In this document: piece by piece, positions 6,451 through 15,297 of the stretch | How positions within the stretch are numbered: position 1 is the stretch's first letter | Layout of the letters: the number at the start of each line of letters is the position of its first letter | Made by a program: the position numbers and the translations under genes | The notes under the pieces: generated by a model | Seen by the model: the letters and a program-made list of their open reading frames with translations, nothing else | What the model was told of the DNA's origin: nothing | Database searches by the model: none | Assembly: GCF_030548295.1 (NCBI RefSeq) | Contig: NZ_JAUOSB010000003.1 | Coordinates: 62,001-126,000 of the forward strand | Reading direction: 5' to 3' | DNA from: Wenyingzhuangia sp. 2_MG-2023 | GTDB taxonomy: Bacteria; Bacteroidota; Bacteroidia; Flavobacteriales; Flavobacteriaceae | DNA length: 64,000 nucleotides

Positions 6451-7823
6451 TTAGCAAAAATATTCCCTAACAATTCGTCGTTGGTAACTTCACCGGTAAT
6501 GAGTCCAAAATAATATAAAGTTTCCCGAATATCTATAGCCATTAAATCGCTAGACACATTGTTGATGATCGCTTCATCTACTTTGTTAATTTCTCTCAAG
6601 GCTTTTAACAAAGCATCGTAATGGCGGGAGTTGGTTACAATAGTATCATTGTTGTTCAATGCACCAATGTTTACCATTTTAGTTAGTTCGTTGGTCAAAG
6701 ATTCAATCCCCGATTTTTCTTTGGCAGAAATGGTTATAAGTTCAGGAATTTCTGTTTTTAGATAAGCAGTTTGCTCAGGGCTAATGGTGTCTGCTTTATT
6801 TCCGATGACAATCAATTGTTTTTGTGGATATTTGTTTTTGATGACACTGATTTCTAATTTTAATACAGAACTCTGAGTTTTGAATTTCTGAGCATCAAAT
6901 AAATAAATAACCACTTGCGCTTGATTGATTTTTTCAAACGTTTTTTTAATACCAATGCTTTCTACCACGTCTTTAGTTTCTCTAATTCCAGCAGTATCTA
7001 TAAATCGATAAGTAACACCATCAATAATCATTTCATCTTCAATAGTGTCACGTGTAGTTCCAGCAATTTCAGATACAATGGCACGTTCTTCGTTTAACAA
7101 AGCGTTGAGTAAGGTAGATTTCCCCACATTAGGTTCTCCTACAATAGCCACAGGAATTCCATTTTTGATTACGTTTCCAACCGCAAAAGAATCAATCAAT
7201 CTTTTTAACACCAATTGAATTTTAGCGACTAAATTTTTAAATTCAGTTCTGTCTGCAAATTCCACATCTTCTTCGGCAAAATCCAATTCCAATTCTATCA
7301 AAGAAGCAAAGTTGATCAGCTGGTCTCTTAGTAGTTGAATTTCATTAGAAAAACCACCACGCATTTGTTGCATGGCTATTTGGTGCGAAGCTTCAGAATC
7401 TGAAGAAATTAAATCTGCAACTGCTTCTGCTTGAGATAAGTCCAATTTACCATTAATGAAAGCACGTAGGGTAAATTCACCCGCATCAGCCATTCTAACT
7501 CCTTTTTGCAATAAAATTTGGATAATTTCTTGCTGAATGTATTGAGATCCATGACAAGAAATTTCAATAGTATCTTCACCCGTGTACGAATGTGGATTTT
7601 TAAAAACAGACACTAAAACTTGATCAATTACACGTTGTCCGTCTAAAAAATGTCCTAAATGTAAGGTGTGAGATTTTTGATTGCAGAGAGATTTTTGTTT
7701 GTGTATAGATTGAAAACAAGCATCAGCTATAGCAATAGCTTCAGGTCCTGACAAACGAATTACAGCAATGGCTCCCACTCCAGAAGCTGTTGCCAAAGCA
7801 ACGATGGTATCTTTTAAAATCAT
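6432..7823 (-). CDS. mnmE: tRNA modification GTPase MnmE
   Basis: MnmE, with MnmG, makes the 5-carboxymethylaminomethyl group at wobble U34 of several tRNAs. The 463-residue product has the N-terminal tetrahydrofolate-binding domain (1-120), a helical domain, an inserted G domain with GEPNVGKSTLLNALL (G1), DTAGIRET (G3) and GNKADT (G4), and the invariant C-terminal CIGK that carries the catalytic Cys. Length and order are normal for the family. The gene is intact even though a mobile element ends at its 3' end, which means the element regenerates or preserves the coding end. It is a single-gene unit transcribed toward the element. Confidence 0.97.
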   Translation of the reverse strand: MILKDTIVALATASGVGAIAVIRLSGPEAIAIADACFQSIHKQKSLCNQKSHTLHLGHFLDGQRVIDQVLVSVFKNPHSYTGEDTIEISCHGSQYIQQEIIQILLQKGVRMADAGEFTLRAFINGKLDLSQAEAVADLISSDSEASHQIAMQQMRGGFSNEIQLLRDQLINFASLIELELDFAEEDVEFADRTEFKNLVAKIQLVLKRLIDSFAVGNVIKNGIPVAIVGEPNVGKSTLLNALLNEERAIVSEIAGTTRDTIEDEMIIDGVTYRFIDTAGIRETKDVVESIGIKKTFEKINQAQVVIYLFDAQKFKTQSSVLKLEISVIKNKYPQKQLIVIGNKADTISPEQTAYLKTEIPELITISAKEKSGIESLTNELTKMVNIGALNNNDTIVTNSRHYDALLKALREINKVDEAIINNVSSDLMAIDIRETLYYFGLITGEVTNDELLGNIFANFCIGK

Positions 7824-7989
7824 GTGGCAAAAATACTTATTGTTATCAAGGTTGCAAACTTTTAATTCACAACGTTTGTAGAAGAATGAAAATCAATGTT
7901 GTGTTGTTGTTTTTGGTTATTTATTAGTAAAATACTTTGTTCTTTGAATTATTCATGTGTTTAATAGGCTGTTTGTAGTCAATATAGTA

Positions 7990-8022
7990 TTTGTATCATT
8001 CCTGAATAGTGTCTTAATTTTG
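7990..8022 (+). promoter_or_regulatory. predicted promoter of sulfatase gene
   Basis: A TAATTTTG box (8015-8022) matches the Bacteroidota -7 consensus TAnnTTTG. A TTG (7991-7993) lies 21 bases upstream in the -33 position. The leader to the ATG would be about 55 nt. The rest of 7824-8081 shows no gene. Confidence 0.5.
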
Positions 8023-8081
8023 CATTAGATTTAGACAAGTAAATAGCTTGTCAGATAATCCAAATTAAAACATTAAAATAA

Positions 8082-9974
8082 ATGAATAGAATTCAAACTT
8101 TATTAGTAGTTCTTTTTTGTTCTTTAGGACAAATAATTGGACAAACAAAAGGAACAAGGCCTAATGTTATTATAATTTTAGCAGATGATTTAGGTTATGG
8201 AGATGTAGGTTTTAATAGAGGGGGAGATTATCCTGCTGATAGAGGAATTATTCCTACACCAAATATTGACAAATTAGCCAACAGCGGAATTATATGTAGC
8301 AACGCACACGTAGCACACCCTTTTTGTGGACCGAGTAGAGCAGCTTTGTTAACAGGAGTAATGCCTCATAGAATTGGAGCGCAATACAATTTACCTAATG
8401 ATATTACTTCTCCTTTAGGAATACCAACAGACGAGACTTTCTTTTCTAAAATATTGCAAGACGAAAAGTATAATACAGCTGCATTTGGTAAATGGCATTT
8501 GGGTTTTACAGAAGGTTCTTATCAGCCATTGGATAGAGGATTTGATTATTTTTTCGGTTTTTTAGGTGGGGGTAAAAACTATTTTGAAAGTGAGTATGAA
8601 GATTCTTTTTATAGAAGACAAGGAACTAGCAACCCCGTCATTAATGAATATCAAGATCCTTTGCAAAGAGACAGGGCATATGTTTCAAAAGAAGAGTTTG
8701 AGCAAGATGAATATTTAACAGACATTCTTACAGATGATGCTATTTCTTATGTAACCAAAAACAAAGACAAATCAGATCCTTTTATGATGTATTTGGCATA
8801 CAACGCTCCACATACTCCGTTACAGGCTCCTGCGGATGAAATTGCTCAATTCAAAATTGACAATCCAAATTTTGAGGATTTGATTAGAAATAGTCCTTAC
8901 ATTACAGAATCTACTCCTGTAAATAAAGAGTCTGACGCTACAAAAAAAGAAGAATTAATTGAGAAATTTGTGCAAGCACGTATTACTTATGCTACTATGG
9001 TAACCAATTTAGATAAGAATGTAGGTCGATTGGTTGCTGAATTGAAAAAAGATATGAATGTATATAACAATACAGCCATTGTTTTTTTGAGTGACAATGG
9101 AGGATATACTTACAGTAAAGGTGCAGTGAACTATCCTTTATACGCTTTAAAAGGAAGTGTTTACGAAGGTGGACATAGAGTTCCTATGTTTGTGCATTGG
9201 CCTAATAAAATAAAATCATCGGGAAGTTATAAGTATCAAATTAGCTCTTTGGATTTGTATCCTACTCTAGTAGATTTGGCTGGTGGAAGTATACCTGAGG
9301 GGAAAATTTTAGATGGAAAAAGTTTTATGGATAAGTTGATATCTAACGAGGAATTAAGACCTAATGAACCGTTGATTATTATGAGACCACAAAATGGATT
9401 TCACAATGCATCACTTTTTAGCAACCCTTGGAAAATTGTAAAAACTGGTGGAAATGGAAAATGGAAATTATTTGATATAGAAAACGATCCAGGAGAAACG
9501 AATGACCAAAGTAATTCTGAGCCAAATGCAGATGAAATCATTCAAGGTTTGATCAACAAAGGAATAGAAGTAACCAAACAATTTAAAGATGTAAAACCAG
9601 GGTGGTTTGATCACGAACGAGGAGACGGACATCCACACAGAGCGTTGTGGTTTGCCACAGAAGAATTGCCACAATATGATAAACTATTTGGTACAGAAGA
9701 ATTGTCTACATCGTTATCCGTAAAAAAAAAATTAAAAAATAATAAGTTGAAAGTGTATCCAAATCCATCAGCAGGTCTTTATCATATTGATTTTGATGCT
9801 GATTACGATAAGTTGAAAGTAGATGTAATTTCTATGACAGGACAGTGGATAGACACTATAGAATTAAACAAAGAAACTCCTTTGTTAAATATGACAAAAT
9901 TGTCTAAAGGGAGTTACATTTTAAAATTTGATACAGGAAAAGAAGCTTCGGTGGAGCAAATTGTAAAGTTATAA
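8082..9974 (+). CDS. secreted S1-type sulfatase with T9SS C-terminal domain
   Basis: The 630-residue enzyme hydrolyses a sulfate ester, probably on an algal polysaccharide or sulfated glycan. After a signal peptide (1-20) come the metal ligands in ADDLGYGD (D35, D36) and the maturation signature CGPSRAALLTG (C82-R86). C82 must be converted to formylglycine by an anSME-type maturase, which is not in this window. Further motifs are GKWHLG and LSDNGG. From about residue 553, LKVYPNPSAG starts a type A sorting domain that sends the protein through the type IX secretion system to the surface or medium. It stands alone, without SusC/SusD or other sulfatases nearby. The substrate is not predictable from what I see. 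Confidence 0.92.
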   Translation: MNRIQTLLVVLFCSLGQIIGQTKGTRPNVIIILADDLGYGDVGFNRGGDYPADRGIIPTPNIDKLANSGIICSNAHVAHPFCGPSRAALLTGVMPHRIGAQYNLPNDITSPLGIPTDETFFSKILQDEKYNTAAFGKWHLGFTEGSYQPLDRGFDYFFGFLGGGKNYFESEYEDSFYRRQGTSNPVINEYQDPLQRDRAYVSKEEFEQDEYLTDILTDDAISYVTKNKDKSDPFMMYLAYNAPHTPLQAPADEIAQFKIDNPNFEDLIRNSPYITESTPVNKESDATKKEELIEKFVQARITYATMVTNLDKNVGRLVAELKKDMNVYNNTAIVFLSDNGGYTYSKGAVNYPLYALKGSVYEGGHRVPMFVHWPNKIKSSGSYKYQISSLDLYPTLVDLAGGSIPEGKILDGKSFMDKLISNEELRPNEPLIIMRPQNGFHNASLFSNPWKIVKTGGNGKWKLFDIENDPGETNDQSNSEPNADEIIQGLINKGIEVTKQFKDVKPGWFDHERGDGHPHRALWFATEELPQYDKLFGTEELSTSLSVKKKLKNNKLKVYPNPSAGLYHIDFDADYDKLKVDVISMTGQWIDTIELNKETPLLNMTKLSKGSYILKFDTGKEASVEQIVKL

Positions 9975-10049
9975 TAGGTTAAAGTTAGTTTTTGTAAAAG
10001 GGTAGTTGTAATTAGTTACTACTACTCTTTTTTTAGTGATTTTAGAAAT

Positions 10050-10088
10050 AAAAAGGGAGAGACTCAATTTGAGCCTCTCCCTTTTTTT
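10050..10088. terminator. bidirectional terminator between sulfatase and aldo-keto reductase
   Basis: AAAAAGGGAGAG and CTCTCCCTTTTT pair with an inner CTC/GAG stem and a loop AATTT. T-runs are on both strands, suiting the two convergent genes. Confidence 0.8.
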
Positions 10089-10110
10089 AAATTAAGGGAT
10101 TACCATAGAA

Positions 10111-11124
10111 CTAACTTAAAATTTTGTTGATTTTGTCTAATTCCTCAGAACTAAAAATAGTATTGTCTAGTGCTTTTACATTTTCTTCTAGCTGCAGAGG
10201 GCTACTTGCTCCTACTAAAACTGTAGTGATGGCAGGTTGAGTTAAAATCCAAGAAATAGCCATTTGAGACAGTTTTTGACCACGATTTTGAGCAATTTTA
10301 TTTAGTTTTTGAATAGTTTCTATTGTTTTAGGAACTTCATCAGCTTGCAAATAAGTATTGTCTTTAGAGGCTCTAGATCCTTCTGGAATTCCTTTAAGAT
10401 ATTTGTCTGTTAATAAACCTTGAGCTAATGGAGAAAATACAATACTCCCAATTTTTTCATCTAGTAAGGTGGGCAACAGCTTAGGTTCTACGGAACGTTC
10501 TAACATAGAGTATTTAGATTGGTGAATCAAAACAGGGGTTCCCAAGTCAGACAATATTTTTTGAGCTTTGATAGTTTCTTCTGGACTGTAACGAGACAAA
10601 CCAATGTACAATGCTTTTCCTTGTTTTACCAACAAATCTAAGGCATGCATGGTTTCTTCCAAAGGTGTTTCTGCATCAGGTCTGTGATGGTAAAAAACAT
10701 CTACATAGTCTAAGCCCATTCTTTGTAAACTCTGATCTATGCTAGCTACTAAATATTTTTTAGAACCGTTGTCTCCATAAGGACCAGGCCACATATCAAA
10801 ACCAGCTTTAGAAGCAATAAACAATTCATCTCTATGCCCTTTAAAATCTTTGTGTAAAATTCGTCCAAAATTTTCCTCTGCGCTTCCATAAGGAGGTCCG
10901 TAATTATTGGCTAAATCTAAGTGTGTAATTCCCAAATCAAATGCTTTTTTTAAAATGTTTCTTGCATTTTCAAAAGAATCATAAAAACCAAAATTGTGCC
11001 ATAATCCTAGAGATATTTGAGGTAATAAAACTCCACTATTCCCACAACGGTTGTATTTCATAGTTTTGTATCTATCTGGACTAGGTACATAGAATTTTGG
11101 ATTCGATTTGTCATTGATATTCAT
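10111..11124 (-). CDS. aldo/keto reductase, YghZ/Gpr type
   Basis: The protein closely follows E. coli YghZ (L-glyceraldehyde 3-phosphate reductase), an NADPH-dependent aldo-keto reductase. The shared signposts are SLGLWHNFG, DLANNYGPPYGSAEENFGR, SKAGFDMWPGPYG, SLQRMGLDYVDVFY and FSPLAQGLLT. Catalytic Asp, Tyr and Lys of the family are in the DLANNYG and SKAG segments. The frame is open up to 11199, but the Met at 11124 begins the conserved part (MNINDKSNPKFYVPSP) and matches the family length, so I use it. It is a single gene facing the sulfatase across a shared terminator. The physiological role is likely detoxification of methylglyoxal or related aldehydes. Confidence 0.88.
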   Translation of the reverse strand: MNINDKSNPKFYVPSPDRYKTMKYNRCGNSGVLLPQISLGLWHNFGFYDSFENARNILKKAFDLGITHLDLANNYGPPYGSAEENFGRILHKDFKGHRDELFIASKAGFDMWPGPYGDNGSKKYLVASIDQSLQRMGLDYVDVFYHHRPDAETPLEETMHALDLLVKQGKALYIGLSRYSPEETIKAQKILSDLGTPVLIHQSKYSMLERSVEPKLLPTLLDEKIGSIVFSPLAQGLLTDKYLKGIPEGSRASKDNTYLQADEVPKTIETIQKLNKIAQNRGQKLSQMAISWILTQPAITTVLVGASSPLQLEENVKALDNTIFSSEELDKINKILS

Positions 11125-11371
11125 AAAAGATGATTTTAGAAGACTAAAATACAAAGAGATTTTTTGAATCAACTTTTTCTTCAGAAAGAAATTATTCAAA
11201 AAAGACCAAGTATGATTAGCTCTACATTAAGGGAGTTTGAAATGAAGGCATTAAAATCATAAGAAAATCAATTTTGAACAGGAAATATACGTTTTGAAAA
11301 TCAGTATATTAACTTAATGTGTTTTGGCAGAAACTTATACGTTAAAAAAGTGTATTCATTGTAATTATTGT

Positions 11372-11379
11372 TAGCTTTG
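11372..11379 (+). promoter_or_regulatory. -7 promoter box upstream of SHOCT-domain gene
   Basis: TAGCTTTG matches TAnnTTTG and lies 48 bases before the start codon. No convincing -33 element is visible. The rest of 11125-11426 has no gene. Confidence 0.4.
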
Positions 11380-11426
11380 TAGCATAATTTTCACTAAATT
11401 ATTTAAACCAAGAAAGGGATAAAGAT

Positions 11427-12218
11427 ATGAATGCACTATTTACAGATGCTAGTTTTCAGAACATCATCAATGTAGCAAATCGTTATGGAATAAGTGTAGA
11501 TGCTGTTACCAACCTAACGCACGCACTAATGAGAAGTAATGGAACAATGGCACAATTTAATATTCCTGAATTAGGTGGTGGAGGCCAATGGATGCAGGGA
11601 GGAATGACAATGGTAGGTGATATGTTTAACAATCAATTGAAAGCTACTGTTGATGGACTTTGTATACAGTTGTCAAATTTGATCAATCAAGGGGGAATTC
11701 AATACAAACCATTGCCTAAAATAGAAAATCAAAATGGTTCTCAATCTGGTAACTGGTGGGGAGATTTAGGATATCCTAATTCAACAGGAAGTCAAAATGG
11801 AACTAGTTATGCTATCTTTTCAAACATAGGACGTTTGGCCATTCAACAAAATGGAAAAGTTACTATTTTTAATACTTTAGATCATCAAATAGGAGGAGTA
11901 GGGCAACAGCAAGGAGGAAATTATTCGGTAACATTTACCAGCCAATACGGTACGGTAAATTTAAGTTCTTTACCTATTGTTTCAGGTGTACAAGAAGAAT
12001 CTAATTCTCAACAAGTCAATAATAATAATCAATTACAGGCTCCACAAGCTCCAGTGGTTTCAGAACCTGCTCAAATTATTGAAAACAATAATAACAATAG
12101 TGAGGCAGAAGGAGATATTTTTGGTAAAATTGAAAAATTGGCAAATCTAAAAGATAAAAACATAATTTCTGTAGAAGAGTTTGAAAGTAAAAAATCAGAT
12201 TTGTTAAGCAGATTGTAA
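11427..12218 (+). CDS. SHOCT-domain protein of unknown function
   Basis: The 263-residue protein has no signal peptide. The N-terminal 45 residues look helical. A Gly/Gln-rich middle part follows (GGGGQWMQGGMTMVGDMF, GGVGQQQGGNYSV) and an Asn-rich linker. The last 35 residues (KIEKLANLKDKNIISVEEFESKKSDLLSRL) form a SHOCT domain, a short helical pair common at protein ends and thought to mediate oligomerisation or DNA/RNA contact. It is monocistronic, with its own terminator at 12238-12272. Function unknown. Confidence 0.7.
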   Translation: MNALFTDASFQNIINVANRYGISVDAVTNLTHALMRSNGTMAQFNIPELGGGGQWMQGGMTMVGDMFNNQLKATVDGLCIQLSNLINQGGIQYKPLPKIENQNGSQSGNWWGDLGYPNSTGSQNGTSYAIFSNIGRLAIQQNGKVTIFNTLDHQIGGVGQQQGGNYSVTFTSQYGTVNLSSLPIVSGVQEESNSQQVNNNNQLQAPQAPVVSEPAQIIENNNNNSEAEGDIFGKIEKLANLKDKNIISVEEFESKKSDLLSRL

Positions 12219-12237
12219 AACAGTATAAATACAAGTC

Positions 12238-12273
12238 AAAGCCCAACTACAATATTGTGGTTGGGCTTTTTGT
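12238..12273 (+). terminator. rho-independent terminator
   Basis: AAAGCCCAAC (12238-12247) pairs with GTTGGGCTTT (12260-12269), extended inward by ACAAT/ATTGT and followed by a T-run. It ends the SHOCT gene and can serve the convergent nnr gene on the other strand. Confidence 0.85.
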
Positions 12274-12282
12274 TTAAGAAAT

Positions 12283-13806
12283 CTAAGAAATAAGATGAGA
12301 AGCATTTTCTATATGTAAGAAAGCTTTACCTAAATACGCTACAAGCTCACTTGCTACTAGAGATGCCTTTCCCATTTCTTTTACTGCTAAATCTCCAGAC
12401 AATCCGTGTATGTAAACTCCTAAAATTGCCGCATTTTTAGGACTGTATTGTTGAGCGAGCAAACCTGTAATAATTCCAGTCAAAACATCACCACTACCGC
12501 CTGTAGCCATTCCTGCATTTCCTGTACTGTTGATGTATATAGTTTCGTTAGGAATTGCAATTGCTGTATGCGCACCTTTCAAAATCACAATACAATTGTG
12601 TGTGTTTGCAAATTTTTTTAGTTTCTCTAGTTTATCAGTATCATTGTTGAAATTGCCTACCAAACGTGAAAATTCTTTAGGGTGTGGAGTTAGAATACTT
12701 TGTTGAGGAATTTCGGACATCCAATCTAAATTCGCTGCTAAAATATTAAGAGCATCTGCATCTATCACCATTGGTTTTGTTGTGTTTTTGAGCACCTGTT
12801 GTAAAAAATAAGCTGTCTCAGTTTGTGTACCCATACCAGGTCCAATCCCAATCGTTTTTTGTGTAGAAATATAATCTCCCCTTAAAAAATGATCTGAGTC
12901 TGAATTGTTTGTCCACATAGCTTCTGGCACTGTTATTTGTAGAATTTGCATACCACAATTAGGGGTGTAAGCTGTAGCCAATCCTGCTCCAGATTTTAAA
13001 ATTGCTTTGGTTGCCAGCACCACAGCTCCCATTTTTCCATAACTGCCCCCAAGCATTTCTGCATGACCATAGGTTCCTTTGTGTGAAAAAACATCTCTAG
13101 AAATCAGTAGATTGTGAATTGTTTTTTCAGTAACAAATGTAAAATCACATGGAGTAATTTCTTGATAATGAGAAGATAATTGTATGTCTAACAAGTGCCA
13201 ATTACCAACGTAATGAGCTGTTTGAGGTAGTAAAAAAGAAAGTTTAGGATAATTAAAAGTCAATGTGTAATTTGCTTTTAAAATACTTTGTGTTTCAACA
13301 TGTTGATTGTTTTCATACTGCAAACCAGAGGGAATATCTATTGATATTTTAATGTTTTGACAATTGTTGAGATGCGTAATCAAAGTTTTAGAAATTCCTG
13401 TTAAAGGTCGATTCAAACCAGCACCAAAAATTGCATCAACCACAATGCTTTTTTTGTCTATTTGAGGAATTTCATATTCAGAATGGATGATTTTTATGGA
13501 GGTTAATTTTATCAACATTGTAAAATTTTCATCAAAATCATTACTCGTTTTCGTGCTGTACTTTACAACAAATACCGAAATATTATAGTTTAAATAATAC
13601 AGCATTCTTGCTATGGCCAAACCATCACCTCCGTTGTTTCCCAAACCACAAAAAAGAACAAAAGGTGTTGTGTTTGCATATTGTTTTGTTAGCCAAGCAG
13701 TACATTGTTCTGCAGCACGTTCCATAAGTTGTAGTGAGTTGATGTGCTGCTCTTTTTGTGTGTATACATCTAAATTCTTACTTTGTATAGCATTGAATAT
13801 TTTCAT
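12283..13806 (-). CDS. nnr: bifunctional NAD(P)H-hydrate epimerase / ADP-dependent NAD(P)H-hydrate dehydratase
   Basis: This enzyme repairs hydrated NADH and NADPH. The 507 residues are the usual fusion. An N-terminal YjeF_N epimerase domain (1-215) has the cofactor-binding phrase GLGNNGGDGLAIAR and VDAIFGAGLNRPL. A C-terminal carbohydrate-kinase-like dehydratase domain (about 230-500) has GPGMGTQTE, LTPHPKEFSRL and GSGDVLTGIITGLLAQ. The order and length match other NnrE-NnrD fusions. It is monocistronic and faces the SHOCT gene. Confidence 0.95.
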   Translation of the reverse strand: MKIFNAIQSKNLDVYTQKEQHINSLQLMERAAEQCTAWLTKQYANTTPFVLFCGLGNNGGDGLAIARMLYYLNYNISVFVVKYSTKTSNDFDENFTMLIKLTSIKIIHSEYEIPQIDKKSIVVDAIFGAGLNRPLTGISKTLITHLNNCQNIKISIDIPSGLQYENNQHVETQSILKANYTLTFNYPKLSFLLPQTAHYVGNWHLLDIQLSSHYQEITPCDFTFVTEKTIHNLLISRDVFSHKGTYGHAEMLGGSYGKMGAVVLATKAILKSGAGLATAYTPNCGMQILQITVPEAMWTNNSDSDHFLRGDYISTQKTIGIGPGMGTQTETAYFLQQVLKNTTKPMVIDADALNILAANLDWMSEIPQQSILTPHPKEFSRLVGNFNNDTDKLEKLKKFANTHNCIVILKGAHTAIAIPNETIYINSTGNAGMATGGSGDVLTGIITGLLAQQYSPKNAAILGVYIHGLSGDLAVKEMGKASLVASELVAYLGKAFLHIENASHLIS

Positions 13807-13970
13807 GGTTGGTAAGCTTTAACTTAAAATTAAGTATTTGTTTTAAAAGAAAAGATTGAATGTTCTTTGATTTTACAATTTATCAATCAATCTTAAAATT
13901 ATTATAACATTGAATCCAAGAAATAAACTAAGAAAAGAAGATAATAAAAACGGAAATATTAAGTTATAGA

Positions 13971-14165
13971 TTATAACTCGTTGTGCATTTGGGAATTTAA
14001 AAAAACTAAATGTCAGTTCGAGTGCTTTTGAGGTACGAAAAAGTGTATCGAGAACTATTTTTGATATTAAAATTCTCGTTCTCGATACAATTTTTCTTCA
14101 TTTCATTCCGAAAAACCACTCGAAAAGACAGAATTTCACCCAAATGCACAACGGGTAAATTATAA
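13971..14165. repeat. MITE-like imperfect palindrome in a gene-free interval
   Basis: The 13823-14318 interval has no gene. It carries a 195-bp nested inverted repeat. The outer arms are TTATAA..CGTTGTGCATTTGGG (13971-13993) and its complement (14139-14165). The middle arms are GTTCGAGTG and CACTCGAA. The inner perfect arms are TGTATCGAGAAC (14044-14055) and GTTCTCGATACA (14078-14089). The sequence style (GTCAGTTCGAGTG with GTATCGAGAAC) resembles dispersed intergenic repeats I associate with Flavobacteriia genomes. It could be a non-autonomous transposon remnant or a folded RNA. The flanks 13823-13970 and 14166-14300 are plain AT-rich sequence. Confidence 0.65.
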
Positions 14166-14305
14166 CCTTATTTCTAGAAATAAATGTAGGCTTGTTGTTT
14201 TTTAGGTTTTAGAAGCTACAGGAAAATAGATAAAGATTAAACTGTTTCAATTCTATTTAAATGTAAAACGGACCATATAAAACCACTATAAATTAAGAAT
14301 GTTAT

Positions 14306-14313
14306 TATATTTG
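14306..14313 (+). promoter_or_regulatory. -7 promoter box implying a leaderless mRNA
   Basis: TATATTTG matches the -7 consensus and ends only five bases before the ATG at 14319. Transcription would start at or next to the A of the start codon. Confidence 0.45.
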
Positions 14314-14318
14314 ACTCC

Positions 14319-15182
14319 ATGATAGGTCAATCCAACGTAAAAATCATTGAATGTCCCAGAGATGCCATGCAAGGCATCAAAGAATTTATTCCTACAAATT
14401 TAAAAGCAAAATTCATCAATGCTATTTTACAGTGTGGTTTTGATACCGTTGACTTTGGTAGTTTTGTATCTCCCAAAGCCATTCCTCAAATGTCAGACAC
14501 TGCAAAATTATTATCTCAGTTAGATTTGTCAGAAACAAATAGCAAATTGTTAGCTATTGTGGCCAATGCCAGAGGAGCAAGTGATGCTTGTCAGTTTGAT
14601 GAGATTCGTTATCTAGGATATCCTTTTTCTATTTCTGAAATTTTTCAAGTACGTAATACACACAAAACAATTGCAGAAAGTTTTCAAATTTTGCAAGATA
14701 TTTTAGAGTTGGCACAAAAACATAACAAAGAAGTTGTTACTTATTTGTCTATGGGATTTGGAAATCCATACGGTGATCCATGGAATTTGGAAATAGTAGG
14801 GAAGTGGGTAGAAAAATTATCATCTATTGGTGTACGTATTTTGTCTTTGTCTGATACCGTAGGAACTTCTACACCAGAAAGTATTGAGCATTTGTTTTCT
14901 AATTTAATTCCTGCTTATCCTAAAATTGAATTTGGTGCACACTTGCATACTACTCCAGACAAATGGCACGAAAAAATAGATGCTGCTTACAAAAGTGGAT
15001 GTCTTAGATTTGACGGGGCAATTAAAGGGTATGGAGGTTGTCCTATGGCTACCGATGCGTTAACAGGGAACATGCCTACAGAAAAAATGTTGTCTTACTT
15101 TACGCAACATCAAGCAACTACAGGAGTCAATTCTCTACGTTTTGAAAGTGCTTACAACGTTGCTTTGCAGGTTTTTTCATAA
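14319..15182 (+). CDS. hydroxymethylglutaryl-CoA lyase-like protein
   Basis: The 287-residue protein has the DRE-TIM metallolyase fold features of HMG-CoA lyase: an N-terminal substrate motif written here ECPRDAMQG (family usually RDGLQ), SFVSPKAIPQM, the catalytic-loop signature GCPMA within YGGCPMATDALTG, and HLHTT as metal ligands. It would cleave HMG-CoA to acetyl-CoA and acetoacetate in leucine or ketone metabolism. The altered RDAMQ motif is what I would expect for the Bacteroidota branch rather than a defect, but it leaves the exact substrate less sure. It stands alone, with a -7 box directly before the ATG. Confidence 0.85.
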   Translation: MIGQSNVKIIECPRDAMQGIKEFIPTNLKAKFINAILQCGFDTVDFGSFVSPKAIPQMSDTAKLLSQLDLSETNSKLLAIVANARGASDACQFDEIRYLGYPFSISEIFQVRNTHKTIAESFQILQDILELAQKHNKEVVTYLSMGFGNPYGDPWNLEIVGKWVEKLSSIGVRILSLSDTVGTSTPESIEHLFSNLIPAYPKIEFGAHLHTTPDKWHEKIDAAYKSGCLRFDGAIKGYGGCPMATDALTGNMPTEKMLSYFTQHQATTGVNSLRFESAYNVALQVFS

Positions 15183-15223
15183 GAATTCCCATGTTGGTTT
15201 ATTTATAATAAATTAAAATAATG

Positions 15224-15290
15224 TTTGCTTATTTAGAATAGGTCATTATATTTGCACGGTTATTAAAATAAATTGAAACAAGTCTAAATA
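15224..15290 (+). promoter_or_regulatory. promoter of the HTTM/imelysin/TonB cluster with iron-type operator halves
   Basis: TTG (15225-15227), 19 bases, then TATATTTG (15247-15254) form a textbook Bacteroidota promoter. TATTTAGA (15230-15237) sits between the two boxes. Its exact complement TCTAAATA (15283-15290) lies just before the ATG, in inverted orientation. The same 8-mer flanks the -7 boxes of the imelysin gene at 25265 and of feoA, so it is probably a shared metal-regulator site (Fur- or DtxR-like; inference). Confidence 0.6.
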
Positions 15291-15297
15291 AAAAGCA

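Noticed and set aside
13823-14318. tRNA or rRNA remnant in the large gene-free interval
   Set aside because: The palindrome has no cloverleaf or TTCGA-loop arrangement with CCA-type acceptor ends.
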